From contig NZ_KZ614149.1 in assembly GCF_002886255.1 (NCBI RefSeq), forward strand, positions 3,655,272 through 3,719,271: DNA of 64,000 bases. Direction: 5' to 3'. Source of the DNA: Alteribacillus bidgolensis. GTDB taxonomy: Bacteria; Bacillota; Bacilli; Bacillales; Marinococcaceae. The translations under genes were made by a program, and so were the position numbers. Shown one piece after another: positions 8,323 to 17,514 of this stretch (position 1 is the first letter of the stretch; each line of letters begins with the position of its first letter). The notes beneath the pieces were generated by a model, which saw only the letters and a list, made by a program, of their open reading frames with translations, had not been told where the DNA came from and searched no databases.

Positions 8323-9987
8323 ATGACAAAAACAAAATACAAGCAAGTGAAACAATACACGGGATCAGATTTGAACACAAAAGGCTGGCTTCAGGAGGCA
8401 GCTCTGCGGATGTTGAACAATAACCTTCATCCAGACGTGGCAGAAAATCCAGAAGATCTCGTCGTATACGGGGGGATTGGGAAAGCTGCTCGTAATTGGG
8501 AATGTTACGAGGCGATTGTTGATACGTTGAAAACACTTGAAGATGACGAAACATTACTGGTTCAATCCGGAAAGCCCGTTGCAGTCTTTCCTTCCCATAA
8601 AGATGCCCCTAAGGTGTTGATTGCAAATTCTAATCTTGTACCGGCTTGGGCAAACTGGGAGCATTTCCATGAGCTTGATCAGAACGGCTTGATGATGTAT
8701 GGACAAATGACGGCAGGAAGCTGGATTTACATTGGAAGTCAGGGGATTGTCCAAGGAACCTATGAAACGTTTGCAGAGTGTGCAAAACAGCATTTTGGTT
8801 CAGACATGAAAGGGTCAATTACGGTAACTGCAGGGCTTGGCGGCATGGGTGGAGCTCAGCCATTGGCCGTAACAATGAATGGCGGAGTGTGTATTGCAAT
8901 TGAAATTGATCAACACCGAATCGATCGTCGTATCGAAACTAAATATCTAGACGTTTCGACAGATAGTTTAGAAGAAGCGGTGCGTTTAGCGAAAGAAGCA
9001 AAAGAGAATAAGCAGGCTCTTTCTATTGGATTATTGGGAAATGCAGCAGAAATTTTGCCAAAAATGAATGAATTAGGATTTATACCTGAAGTTTTAACGG
9101 ACCAAACGTCCTCACATGATCCGCTCAATGGCTATGTTCCCGCGGGTATGGATTTGCAAACGGCCATTGAGCTTCGTGCTAAAGATCCAGATCGCTATAT
9201 AAAGCTTTCGAAACAAACAATTGCATCTCATGTACAGGCTATGCTTGTTTTGCAAAAACAAGGAGCCGTTACATTTGATTACGGAAATAACATACGCCAG
9301 GTTGCTAAAGATGAAGGCGTTGAGAATGCTTTTAATTTTCCTGGGTTTGTGCCAGCTTATATTAGGCCGCAGTTTTGCGAAGGAAAAGGTCCATTTCGCT
9401 GGGTAGCGTTATCAGGAGATCCAGAAGATATTTATAAAACGGATGAAGTTATCTTAAGAGAATTTAGTGAAAATGAACATTTATGCAATTGGATACGTAT
9501 GGCTCAAGAAAAAATTAGTTTTCAAGGACTTCCTTCCCGCATTTGCTGGCTTGGTTATGGAGAACGGGCTAAGTTTGGAAAAATCATTAATGATATGGTC
9601 GCCAGCGGGGAATTAAAGGCGCCGATTGTCATTGGGCGTGATCATCTTGATTCAGGATCTGTGGCATCTCCAAACCGGGAAACAGAATCCATGAAAGATG
9701 GCAGTGATGCAGTTAGTGATTGGCCAATTCTTAATGCGCTTATCAACAGCGTAGGCGGCGCAAGCTGGGTTAGTGTCCACCATGGCGGAGGTGTTGGCAT
9801 GGGTTACTCCCTTCATGCTGGAATGGTAATCGTAGCAGATGGAACGAAAGATGCAGAAAAGCGCCTTCAACGAGTTTTAACAACAGATCCGGGAATGGGT
9901 GTGGTTCGGCATGTGGATGCTGGTTATGAACTTGCCGAAAAGACAGCTCAAAATAAAGGGATTCAAGTACCAATGCTTCGTAAATAA
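8323..9987 (+). CDS. hutU: Urocanate hydratase
   Basis: A 554-residue urocanase (usual length about 555) that converts urocanate into 4-imidazolone-5-propanoate using tightly bound NAD+. Diagnostic segments include YGGIGKAARNWECYEAI, GSQGIVQGTYETF, the NAD-binding TAGLGGMGGAQPL and HHGGGVGMGYS near the C-terminus. The ATG at 8323 is preferred because GAAAGG ends 9 nt before it; the ATG at 8314 abuts that site. It heads hutU-hutI-hutG, unlike Bacillus subtilis, where hutP and hutH come first in one operon. Confidence 0.95.
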   Translation: MTKTKYKQVKQYTGSDLNTKGWLQEAALRMLNNNLHPDVAENPEDLVVYGGIGKAARNWECYEAIVDTLKTLEDDETLLVQSGKPVAVFPSHKDAPKVLIANSNLVPAWANWEHFHELDQNGLMMYGQMTAGSWIYIGSQGIVQGTYETFAECAKQHFGSDMKGSITVTAGLGGMGGAQPLAVTMNGGVCIAIEIDQHRIDRRIETKYLDVSTDSLEEAVRLAKEAKENKQALSIGLLGNAAEILPKMNELGFIPEVLTDQTSSHDPLNGYVPAGMDLQTAIELRAKDPDRYIKLSKQTIASHVQAMLVLQKQGAVTFDYGNNIRQVAKDEGVENAFNFPGFVPAYIRPQFCEGKGPFRWVALSGDPEDIYKTDEVILREFSENEHLCNWIRMAQEKISFQGLPSRICWLGYGERAKFGKIINDMVASGELKAPIVIGRDHLDSGSVASPNRETESMKDGSDAVSDWPILNALINSVGGASWVSVHHGGGVGMGYSLHAGMVIVADGTKDAEKRLQRVLTTDPGMGVVRHVDAGYELAEKTAQNKGIQVPMLRK

Positions 9988-10005
9988 AAAGAGGAGGGGT
10001 AGTGC

Positions 10006-11280
10006 ATGACACAAAAAATGTTTATTACAAACGCTGCACAATTGATTACGATGGCTGGCAGCACGGATGGTCCAGCTACGAGAGAAGCTATGTCTCAATT
10101 AAACTTGATTGAAGATGGAAGCCTTTTTATGGAAGACGGTAAAATCGTTGAAGCGGGTCCTGATAAGGAAATTCGTGAAAAATACCAAGAGCATTTTCAG
10201 TCTGCTGAACAAATAGATGCGACGGGAAAGATAGTTGCTCCAGGACTAGTTGATCCCCATACCCACCTTGTTCACGCCGGAACGAGAGAAAATGAATACG
10301 CCATGCGTCTAAAAGGACGAACGTACATGGATATCATGCAGGCGGGCGGCGGTATTCACGCAACTACTCGAGCAACTCAGCAGGCTAGCCATGAGCAGTT
10401 GTATGATGAATCAAAAAAAAGATTGAATCAATTTCTTCTGCATGGTGTAACTACAGTGGAAGCAAAGAGTGGTTACGGATTAACGCTTGAACACGAGCTC
10501 AAACAGCTGGAAGTGGCAGAACAGCTAAATAATGACCATCCGGTTGATCTTGTTTCGACCTTTATGGGTGCTCATGCTATTCCAATGGACGAAAAAAATA
10601 ACCCTGATAAGTTTGTTGATCGTGTGATTCAAGAGATGCTTCCGGAAGTAGCTGATAAAAAGCTGGCTGTATTCAATGATGTCTTTTGTGAAAGAGGCGT
10701 TTTTACTCCGGAACAATCGAGAAGAGTCTTAGAAGCTGGAAAAGAATACGGGCTGATACCAAAAATTCACGCAGACGAAATTGAACCATATGAAGGAGCA
10801 GAATTAGCGGCATCAATAGGAGCTATATCTGCGGATCATCTACTAAAAGCTTCAGAGAATGGGATAAAGAAAATGGCTGAGGCAGGGGTAGTTGGTGTGC
10901 TATTGCCCGGAACAGCATTTTTCTTGATGGCTGAATTTGCCGAAGCAAGAAAAATGATTGATGCCGGTGTAGCAGTGGCTTTATCCACCGATGCAAATCC
11001 GGGATCTTCTCCAACGATTTCACTTCCATTCATTATGAATTTAGGCTGCTTAAAAATGGGTATGACACCGGAGGAAGTATTGACAGCGACTACCATTAAT
11101 GCCGCTCACGCAATTGGGTGCGCATCAGAAGTCGGAAGTCTTGAATCGGGAAAAAAAGCGGATGTCACCATTTTTGATGTGCCAAACTATCTCACATTAT
11201 CGTATAAATATGGAATGAATCACGTGGATACGGTTGTAAAAGCTGGGATTCCGTTAGTAAGAGGAGGGCAGTTGCAATGA
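10006..11280 (+). CDS. hutI: Imidazolonepropionase
   Basis: A 424-residue metal-dependent amidohydrolase that opens the imidazolone ring to give N-formimino-L-glutamate. The family motifs are clear: PGLVDPHTHLVHAG (metal His-x-His), GGGIHATTRATQ, KIHADEIEPYEGAELAA and the Asp in STDANPGSSPT. An AGGAGGGG ribosome site precedes it, 18 bp after hutU, and its stop overlaps the hutG start by 4 bp (ATGA), consistent with one transcript. Confidence 0.95.
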   Translation: MTQKMFITNAAQLITMAGSTDGPATREAMSQLNLIEDGSLFMEDGKIVEAGPDKEIREKYQEHFQSAEQIDATGKIVAPGLVDPHTHLVHAGTRENEYAMRLKGRTYMDIMQAGGGIHATTRATQQASHEQLYDESKKRLNQFLLHGVTTVEAKSGYGLTLEHELKQLEVAEQLNNDHPVDLVSTFMGAHAIPMDEKNNPDKFVDRVIQEMLPEVADKKLAVFNDVFCERGVFTPEQSRRVLEAGKEYGLIPKIHADEIEPYEGAELAASIGAISADHLLKASENGIKKMAEAGVVGVLLPGTAFFLMAEFAEARKMIDAGVAVALSTDANPGSSPTISLPFIMNLGCLKMGMTPEEVLTATTINAAHAIGCASEVGSLESGKKADVTIFDVPNYLTLSYKYGMNHVDTVVKAGIPLVRGGQLQ

Positions 11281-12263
11281 GCAGCTACCCGTATCCAATG
11301 TTAGACAAACCGAGTATGATCTGGTCTCGTCAAACGGATAAAAGTAAAGATATAAAAGTACATGAATGGATTGAAACGGCAGGGGAAGCCGAACCTAATT
11401 GGGAAGATTATGACGTGACTATTCTAGGAGTCCCTCTTTCAAAATCATCCATCAGTACTTCTGCTGCTAGTGAAAACCCGGAAGCAATGAGGCAGGCGTG
11501 GAAGGCATTTAGTACCTATAACTTGGATGAAGAAATCGACTTGGCTCAGCTAAAGGCTATCGACCTTGGAAATGTAAAGCAACATGTGACTAATATTGAA
11601 TATACACATCAACAAATCCAAGACGCTATGGTCGCTATGCGAACGAACCATCCACATACATTGCCAATTTCAATGGGCGGCGATCATTCCATTACAGCGA
11701 TGCTGGTCAAGGGCTGGAAGCAAGCCCATCCGAATGAAAATATTGGGATACTGCAGTTAGACACGCACTTTGATTTGAGAGACCCTAAATTAATCGGCCC
11801 AGCGAACGGCACACCAATACGCAACCTGATTGAAAGTGAAACCATTCAGGGAAACCACGTCCATAATATCGGATTGCATGGTTTTTTTAACGCTAAGGAA
11901 CTTAAGGATTTCGCAGACAAAGCTGGACTTCACTATACAACGATGAAACAGGCAAGAAAAAAGGGAATTTCTAATGCTATCAATTATGCTTTACATCAAT
12001 TGGAAGAAGAAGTAGATACCATTTATTTGACTGTAGATATGGATGTGTTAGATATCGTACATGGCCCGGCAGCTCCAGCAGCAACACCGGGAGGAATGTA
12101 CTCAGAGGAATTGTTTGAAGCTGTTCAAATTGCCGGACAACACATCAAAGTAAAGGCTATGGATATTGTTTGTTTAGACCCGAGAAAAGACGTTGGAGAA
12201 CAATCAGTCAAAAGCGCTGTCCATACTATGCTGTCTTTTTTAACGGGATATTGTAAAAGGTGA
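11277..12263 (+). CDS. hutG: Formimidoylglutamase
   Basis: A 328-residue ureohydrolase of the arginase/agmatinase superfamily. Manganese-binding motifs are present: SMGGDHSI, LDTHFDLRD and the later TVDMDVLDI. It converts formiminoglutamate to glutamate and formamide, the final Hut step in Bacillus-type pathways. It overlaps hutI by ATGA. A short hairpin (GAGGGAT/ATCCCTC, 12262-12282) without a T run lies just after the stop and may stabilise the upstream mRNA. Confidence 0.92.
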   Translation: MSSYPYPMLDKPSMIWSRQTDKSKDIKVHEWIETAGEAEPNWEDYDVTILGVPLSKSSISTSAASENPEAMRQAWKAFSTYNLDEEIDLAQLKAIDLGNVKQHVTNIEYTHQQIQDAMVAMRTNHPHTLPISMGGDHSITAMLVKGWKQAHPNENIGILQLDTHFDLRDPKLIGPANGTPIRNLIESETIQGNHVHNIGLHGFFNAKELKDFADKAGLHYTTMKQARKKGISNAINYALHQLEEEVDTIYLTVDMDVLDIVHGPAAPAATPGGMYSEELFEAVQIAGQHIKVKAMDIVCLDPRKDVGEQSVKSAVHTMLSFLTGYCKR

Positions 12264-12319
12264 GGGATAATTAAGATCCCTCTCCTATTAAAAATATTTC
12301 TATATGGGGAGGCATTTAT

Positions 12320-13654
12320 ATGGAAAATCATCAAAAGAAGTCCCCGGCTGAGTACCAAGAACAGCAATGGACGAGCAATTTATTAAAATTTATTGTTTTT
12401 AGTCTAATCGGTATTTTTACTTTTTTTATTCCAATTAAGGTAAATGGAACTACTTCTATTGCTCTCGATCATTTCGTTACCTATATTCAAACGACATTTA
12501 CTGCTTTTGTTCCATACTATGTATTACTAGTTATTATTTCTGGAGCGGTCTATCCTTTTATTAATCATTCATGGAATAAAGATTTGGCTAATATAATTTT
12601 ATCCATTTTTAAAATTTTCGGGGCTGTCGTTGCTGTTATGCTTGTTTTCCAATTTGGTCCTCATTGGCTGTTCGACCCGAGTATGGGACCATTTCTTTTT
12701 GAAAATCTTGTCATACCGGTTGGTTTACTGGTGCCAATTGGTTCTGTTTTTCTTGCTTTATTGGTTGGATATGGGTTGTTAGAATTTATAGGAGTTGTTT
12801 TGCAGCCTGTAATGCGACCGATTTGGAAAACGCCCGGACGGTCTGCCATTGATGCTGTGGCCTCATTTGTGGGCAGTTACTCGATTGGTTTATTAATTAC
12901 AAACCGAGTTTTCAAAGAAGGAAAATACACGATAAAGGAAGCGACAATTATTGCAACCGGTTTTTCCACCGTTTCAGCAACATTTATGATTGTTGTGGCA
13001 AAAACACTTGGTTTAATGGAAATTTGGAACACTTATTTCTGGGTGACCTTATTCGTAACCTTTCTTGTAACCGCTATCACTGTTAGGATCTGGCCGTTAA
13101 GTAAAGAGAGTGATCAATATATCAATAACCGGGAAGGCCGTCCTGAGAACATCATTGAAAAGAATCGTCTAAAAGCTGCCTGGTTTCAAGCTATGAAAGC
13201 AGCAGAATGTTCTCCATCGCTTCTAAAAAACGTTTGGCTTAATTTAAAGGATGGATTGATTATGACAATGGCTATTTTACCATCCATTCTGTCGGTTGGG
13301 CTGCTTGGATTAGTACTTGCTGAATACACTCCTATGTTTGATATCTTGGGTTACATTTTTTATCCATTTACTTGGATGATGCAGGTTCCTGATCCATTGC
13401 TTGCAGCTAAGGCATCGGCAGTCTCCATTGCCGAAATGTTTCTCCCGGCTCTTCTGGTTACAGAAGCACCAATGATTACAAAATTTGTAATTGGTACGTT
13501 GTCAGTTTCAGCTATTTTGTTTTTCTCAGCGTTAATACCATGTATTTTATCTACGGATATCCCAATAAGTATTCCGAAATTAATTGTGATTTGGATTGAA
13601 CGTGTGGTATTAACGATTATAATCACAACTCCTCTGGCTTATTTATTACTTTAA
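12320..13654 (+). CDS. YjiH-family membrane protein with nucleoside-recognition Gate domains
   Basis: A 444-residue polytopic membrane protein with many hydrophobic helices. The segment VASFVGSYSIGLLITNRVFK and the C-terminal helices resemble the Gate (nucleoside_recog) domain of YjiH-like proteins. GGGGAGG precedes the ATG. It lies between hutG and the glutamate dehydrogenase gene in the same direction, with a 56-bp gap and no terminator with a T run. A role in uptake of histidine, urocanate or another pathway compound is an inference from position; the biochemical function of the family is unclear. Confidence 0.7.
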   Translation: MENHQKKSPAEYQEQQWTSNLLKFIVFSLIGIFTFFIPIKVNGTTSIALDHFVTYIQTTFTAFVPYYVLLVIISGAVYPFINHSWNKDLANIILSIFKIFGAVVAVMLVFQFGPHWLFDPSMGPFLFENLVIPVGLLVPIGSVFLALLVGYGLLEFIGVVLQPVMRPIWKTPGRSAIDAVASFVGSYSIGLLITNRVFKEGKYTIKEATIIATGFSTVSATFMIVVAKTLGLMEIWNTYFWVTLFVTFLVTAITVRIWPLSKESDQYINNREGRPENIIEKNRLKAAWFQAMKAAECSPSLLKNVWLNLKDGLIMTMAILPSILSVGLLGLVLAEYTPMFDILGYIFYPFTWMMQVPDPLLAAKASAVSIAEMFLPALLVTEAPMITKFVIGTLSVSAILFFSALIPCILSTDIPISIPKLIVIWIERVVLTIIITTPLAYLLL

Positions 13655-13708
13655 AGCTAAAGTTGCGACCAAAAATGAAATCAGGGAAACGATAAAAGGG
13701 GTAATAGT

Positions 13709-14977
13709 ATGAACGCAGTAAGTGTCAAAAGTACGGCTGAACAGACAGATCTACTATCAGCAACACAGCATGAAATAAAACATGCTTTATCAAAGCTTGG
13801 TTATAAAGAAGAAGTATATGAACTGCTTAAAGAACCTGTTCGCACATTGACCGTTCGGATACCGATAAGAATGGACGATGGCAGTGTCCAAGTTTTTACC
13901 GGATATCGTTCTCAGCATAATGACGCAGTTGGTCCAACGAAAGGCGGTGTTCGATTCCATCCCTCTGTAACGGAAAATGAAGTAAAAGCTTTATCAATTT
14001 GGATGAGTTTAAAGTGCGGCATTGTCGATGTGCCTTTTGGCGGAGGTAAAGGTGGAATAGTTTGTGATCCTAGGGCGATGTCTTTTTTAGAAACGGAGCG
14101 GTTAAGTAGAGGGTACGTGCGGGCAATAAGTCAAATCGTAGGACCGACAAAAGATATTCCAGCCCCTGATGTATTTACGAATTCGCAGATTATGGCTTGG
14201 ATGACGGATGAATACAGCCGGATTCGTGAATTTGACTCACCTGGTTTTATTACCGGAAAACCAATTGTTCTTGGTGGTTCAAATGGCCGTGAAACGGCGA
14301 CAGCCATGGGAGTAGCCATTTGCGTTGAAGAAGCAGCGAAGAAAAAAAAGCTTGACTTAGATGGTGCAAGGGTGATTATTCAAGGATTTGGTAACGCAGG
14401 AGGCTTTTTAGCGCAAATTCTTAACGAACGAGGCGCCCTAATTGTGGGAATATCTGACGCAGATGGCGCATTATATGATAAAGACGGGCTGGATATTGAC
14501 TATTTACTCGAACGGCGTGATTCTTTCGGAACAGTAACCAATTTATTTTCGAACACAATTACAAATGAAGAACTGCTCGAATGTGAATGTGATATTTTAG
14601 TGCCGGCAGCTATTTCAAATCAAATCACCGAAAAGAATGCATCAAACATTAAAGCTGAAATTGTCGTTGAAGCCGCCAATGGTCCGACAACATTAGAAGC
14701 TACGAAAATTTTAACAAAACGAGATGTGCTGCTTGTCCCAGATATCCTGGCTAGCTCCGGGGGTGTCACTGTTTCCTATTTTGAATGGGTGCAAAATAAT
14801 TTAGGGTACTACTGGTCTGAGGAGGAAGTATTAGAAAAACTGAAAAAGAAAATCGTTACTGCTTTTCATAATGTCATTGATACAGCAAAACTTCATCATG
14901 TGGATAATCGTCTAGCCGCTTATATCGTTGGTATCCGAAAAATGGCGGAAGCTTCAACATTTCGCGGATGGGTGTAA
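13709..14977 (+). CDS. gudB: NAD-dependent glutamate dehydrogenase (RocG/GudB type)
   Basis: A 422-residue Glu/Leu/Phe/Val dehydrogenase. Visible features are the substrate-site segment HNDAVGPTKGGVRFHP, the catalytic-loop lysine in KCGIVDVPFGGGKGG, and the Rossmann motif GFGNAGG. It is closest in length and sequence to Bacillus RocG and GudB; which of the two cannot be settled from the sequence. It would oxidise the glutamate released by HutG to 2-oxoglutarate and ammonia, which explains its place in the hut block. The next small gene begins 17 bp downstream. Confidence 0.9.
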   Translation: MNAVSVKSTAEQTDLLSATQHEIKHALSKLGYKEEVYELLKEPVRTLTVRIPIRMDDGSVQVFTGYRSQHNDAVGPTKGGVRFHPSVTENEVKALSIWMSLKCGIVDVPFGGGKGGIVCDPRAMSFLETERLSRGYVRAISQIVGPTKDIPAPDVFTNSQIMAWMTDEYSRIREFDSPGFITGKPIVLGGSNGRETATAMGVAICVEEAAKKKKLDLDGARVIIQGFGNAGGFLAQILNERGALIVGISDADGALYDKDGLDIDYLLERRDSFGTVTNLFSNTITNEELLECECDILVPAAISNQITEKNASNIKAEIVVEAANGPTTLEATKILTKRDVLLVPDILASSGGVTVSYFEWVQNNLGYYWSEEEVLEKLKKKIVTAFHNVIDTAKLHHVDNRLAAYIVGIRKMAEASTFRGWV

Positions 14978-14994
14978 AAAAGGGGGAAAAAGAG

Positions 14995-15246
14995 ATGAGC
15001 AGCTATCGAACAGTCCAAAGTGAATACCAAGGAAAAGTAGAAAAAGTTTTCGTTAATCGAGGAGGATTCGTTCATGAATGGGAACCTCTTTTTTCTATTA
15101 AAACTGCTCACGGTTCAGTCAAAAAGGTAGAAATAAGCAGCTGCGGAATAGTTGAAAAAGTGAACGTACGTACCGGAGACATCGTAGTAGCGGATATGAC
15201 ATTAGCTATACTAAAAGAAGATCAATTACCTAGCGGCAGTGATTAA
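14995..15246 (+). CDS. Small biotinyl/lipoyl-like domain protein
   Basis: An 83-residue protein that looks like a lone biotinyl/lipoyl-attachment fold (two half-motifs such as GKVEKVFVNRGGFVHEWEPL and CGIVEKVNVRTGDIV). The usual biotin signature (A/V-M-K-M) is missing; a KTAHG segment occupies the equivalent turn, so modification of its Lys is possible but unproven. AGGGGGAAAAAGAG precedes the ATG. It follows glutamate dehydrogenase closely and probably shares its mRNA. Its function is unknown; it may be a degenerate carrier or a structural or regulatory partner. Confidence 0.55.
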   Translation: MSSYRTVQSEYQGKVEKVFVNRGGFVHEWEPLFSIKTAHGSVKKVEISSCGIVEKVNVRTGDIVVADMTLAILKEDQLPSGSD

Positions 15247-15285
15247 CGCACGGAATATCCAGGTATTAAACCACAAAAAAATGTA

Positions 15286-15316
15286 TTGACATGGTTTTGA
15301 AAAAACGCTTACAATT
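15286..15316 (+). promoter_or_regulatory. hutP promoter with overlapping cre-like site
   Basis: TTGACA (15286-15291) and TACAAT (15310-15315) are spaced by 18 bp, a near-consensus SigA promoter. AAAAAACGCTTACA (15301-15314) overlaps the -10 region and fits the right half of a CcpA cre element. Catabolite repression of hut at this promoter is well known in Bacillus subtilis; here it is inferred from the match. Confidence 0.65.
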
Positions 15317-15321
15317 ACTAT

Positions 15322-15373
15322 TAGTTAAAAGCTGTTAGTTATTAGTTATTAGATTTGTCTGAAGTTATCAGAC
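15322..15373 (+). promoter_or_regulatory. NAG array and hairpin in the hutP leader (candidate HutP RNA site)
   Basis: Five NAG triplets start at 15322 (TAG), 15329 (AAG), 15336, 15343 and 15350 (all TAG), exactly every 7 nt (3-nt motif plus 4-nt spacer). HutP is known to bind NAG motifs separated by four bases, so this is a strong candidate binding site right after the promoter. It is followed by a small hairpin, GTCTGA (15357-15362) and TCAGAC (15368-15373), without a T run. A second site is found before hutH. Autoregulation of hutP is inferred. Confidence 0.65.
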
Positions 15374-15396
15374 CGAGATGGAAAAGAGTGTTAATA

Positions 15397-15840
15397 ATGT
15401 CCTTAAGTAAGGATTCTCGTATTGGGAGAAGTGCTATTCTCCTAGTGCTCAGCGATGACAAGAGCGAAGAATTAGAAAAGATAAAGCAATTAGATTGGAA
15501 ATGCTGTACAGGAAAAGTTGGCTCGATGGAAGCTCATAAAGTGGTAGCAGCTATCGAGACAGCAGCGAAGAAGAATGAAATTGTAGAAACCGGTCTTTAT
15601 CGTGAAAGTCATGCATTGTACCATGCCATTATCGAATCACTGCATGGTGTAACCCGAGGGCAGGTTCAATTAGGATCAATGCTGCGTACAGTGGGACTAA
15701 GCTTTGCCATTGTCCGGGGTACACCCTATGAAAATAAGAACGAAGGAGAATGGATTGCTGTTTCCTTATATGGCACGATCGGTGCACCAGTAAAAGGGGC
15801 CGAGCATGAAACAATTGGATTAGGTGTTAATCACATTTAA
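15397..15840 (+). CDS. hutP: Hut operon positive regulator HutP (RNA-binding antiterminator)
   Basis: A 147-residue protein with the conserved HutP features: GKVGSMEAHKVVAAIETA, YRESHALYHAI, LHGVTRGQ, the metal and histidine-binding C-terminal region VSLYGTIGAP and a final GLGVNHI. HutP binds L-histidine and Mg2+ and then the hut mRNA to stop formation of a terminator. The ATG at 15397 gives the normal family length (about 150). It sits directly before the terminator and hutH, as in Bacillus subtilis. Confidence 0.95.
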   Translation: MSLSKDSRIGRSAILLVLSDDKSEELEKIKQLDWKCCTGKVGSMEAHKVVAAIETAAKKNEIVETGLYRESHALYHAIIESLHGVTRGQVQLGSMLRTVGLSFAIVRGTPYENKNEGEWIAVSLYGTIGAPVKGAEHETIGLGVNHI

Positions 15841-15852
15841 ATAAACTGCCCA

Positions 15853-15923
15853 CAGTTATTAGTAGAGTTTAGGGGGCTATATCATTGCAACCGTTAACGT
15901 TGCATTGATATAGCCCCCTTTTT
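15853..15923 (+). terminator. HutP-controlled terminator between hutP and hutH
   Basis: A strong hairpin has arms at 15872-15891 and 15899-15918 (20 nt each, one mismatch), loop 15892-15898, then TTTTT. NAG motifs (CAG 15853, TAG 15860, TAG 15863, GAG 15865, TAG 15870) lead straight into the 5' arm; the last one overlaps its base. This matches the known arrangement in which histidine-loaded HutP prevents the terminator so that hutH is read. Confidence 0.85.
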
Positions 15924-15966
15924 ATTGGCACTTTAACCAAGTAAAGAAACTAGAGGAGTGAGAAAC

Positions 15967-17487
15967 ATGGTGACATTAACAGGGCATTCACTTAATTTTA
16001 CTGAAATGAAACAAGTATTGTTTGAGGGGGAGAAAGTTAAAGCTGCAAAGGAAAGCATAGAGGATGTGAAAAAGAGTCGTGAAGCTGTAGAATCTATCGT
16101 GGAGAATCAAGAAATTATTTATGGTATTACGACTGGTTTTGGAAAATTCAGCGATGTGCTAATTCAAAAGGGGGATGTGGAAGTACTCCAAAAAAACTTG
16201 ATTCATTCGCATGCGTGCGGAGTTGGTGAAGCTTTTCCAGAAACCGTTTCACGAGCCATGCTAGTGTTAAGGGCTAATGCCCTCCTGAAAGGGTATTCTG
16301 GTGTGCGTCCGCTTATTATTGATCGTCTGCTAGAGCTTGTAAACAAACAAATTCACCCAGTCATTCCTCAGCAAGGGTCTCTTGGGGCAAGCGGAGACTT
16401 GGCGCCATTGTCTCATTTAGCCTTAGTCCTTCTCGGGGAAGGAGAAGTGTTTTATAAAGAGGAGAAAGTACCTGCCATACATGCTTTAACACAGGAGAAA
16501 ATTAAGCCTATTACTTTAACAGCTAAAGAGGGTTTGGCACTTATTAACGGTACACAGGCGATGACAGCAATGGGAATTATTTCCTATTTAGAAGCAGAAA
16601 ACCTTGCCTATCAATCAGAAATTATTGCTGCAACCACAATAGAAGGGTTGTGCGGTATAATGGATGCGTTTGATGAAGAAATTCATATGGCACGCGGCTA
16701 CCAAGAACAAGTAGAGGTAGCAGAACGAATTCGAAAATACTTGAAAGACAGCCAATTAACAACAAAACAAGGAGAGTTGCGTGTCCAAGATGCATATTCT
16801 CTCCGTTGCATCCCGCAAGTGCACGGGGCGACATGGCAAACGCTTCATTATGTTAAAGAAAAGCTTAAAATTGAAATGAACGCAGCGACAGATAACCCGC
16901 TTATCTTTAATAATGGAGAGAAAGTAATTTCCGGTGGGAACTTTCATGGCCAGCCCATTGCATTAGCAATGGATTTCATGGGAATTGCCATGGCGGAGCT
17001 GGCTAACATTTCCGAGCGCCGAATTGAACGGCTTGTTAATCCTCAGCTGAATGATTTGCCTCCGTTTTTAAGCCCGGAACCAGGATTGCAATCTGGTGCC
17101 ATGATTATGCAGTACGTGGCAGCATCACTTGTTTCAGAAAATAAGACACTGACTCATCCGGCAAGTGTTGACTCCATTCCTTCTTCTGCAAATCAAGAAG
17201 ATCATGTCAGCATGGGAACAATCGCTTCGAGGCATACAGCAAAGGTAATTGAAAATGCATCCCGAGTGTTAGCGATTGAAGCAATCTGCAGTATGCAGGC
17301 AGCTGAGTATCGCGGAAAGAACAAAATGGCACCTATGACAAGAGCATTTTTGGAAGCAGGCCGGACAATTGTTCCGTTTATTGAATCTGACCGGATGTTT
17401 TATAAAGATATAGAAGCTATGTACAGATGGATAAAAAAAATTCCAATAACATCTGTTGGAATGGAAAATGAAACGGTGCATTCTTAA
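15967..17487 (+). CDS. hutH: Histidine ammonia-lyase
   Basis: A 506-residue histidase converting L-histidine to urocanate and ammonia. The Ala-Ser-Gly triad that forms the MIO cofactor is at residues 141-143 within GSLGASGDLAPL, and the NFHGQPIALAMD and SQVDSIPSS-like regions are typical. The ATG at 15967 has GAGGAG 8 nt upstream; the in-frame GTG at 15958 overlaps that site. Its expression should depend on HutP acting at the preceding terminator. Confidence 0.95.
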   Translation: MVTLTGHSLNFTEMKQVLFEGEKVKAAKESIEDVKKSREAVESIVENQEIIYGITTGFGKFSDVLIQKGDVEVLQKNLIHSHACGVGEAFPETVSRAMLVLRANALLKGYSGVRPLIIDRLLELVNKQIHPVIPQQGSLGASGDLAPLSHLALVLLGEGEVFYKEEKVPAIHALTQEKIKPITLTAKEGLALINGTQAMTAMGIISYLEAENLAYQSEIIAATTIEGLCGIMDAFDEEIHMARGYQEQVEVAERIRKYLKDSQLTTKQGELRVQDAYSLRCIPQVHGATWQTLHYVKEKLKIEMNAATDNPLIFNNGEKVISGGNFHGQPIALAMDFMGIAMAELANISERRIERLVNPQLNDLPPFLSPEPGLQSGAMIMQYVAASLVSENKTLTHPASVDSIPSSANQEDHVSMGTIASRHTAKVIENASRVLAIEAICSMQAAEYRGKNKMAPMTRAFLEAGRTIVPFIESDRMFYKDIEAMYRWIKKIPITSVGMENETVHS

Positions 17488-17514
17488 ATTTCACAGGTGA
17501 AAGGAGAGGGTTAT

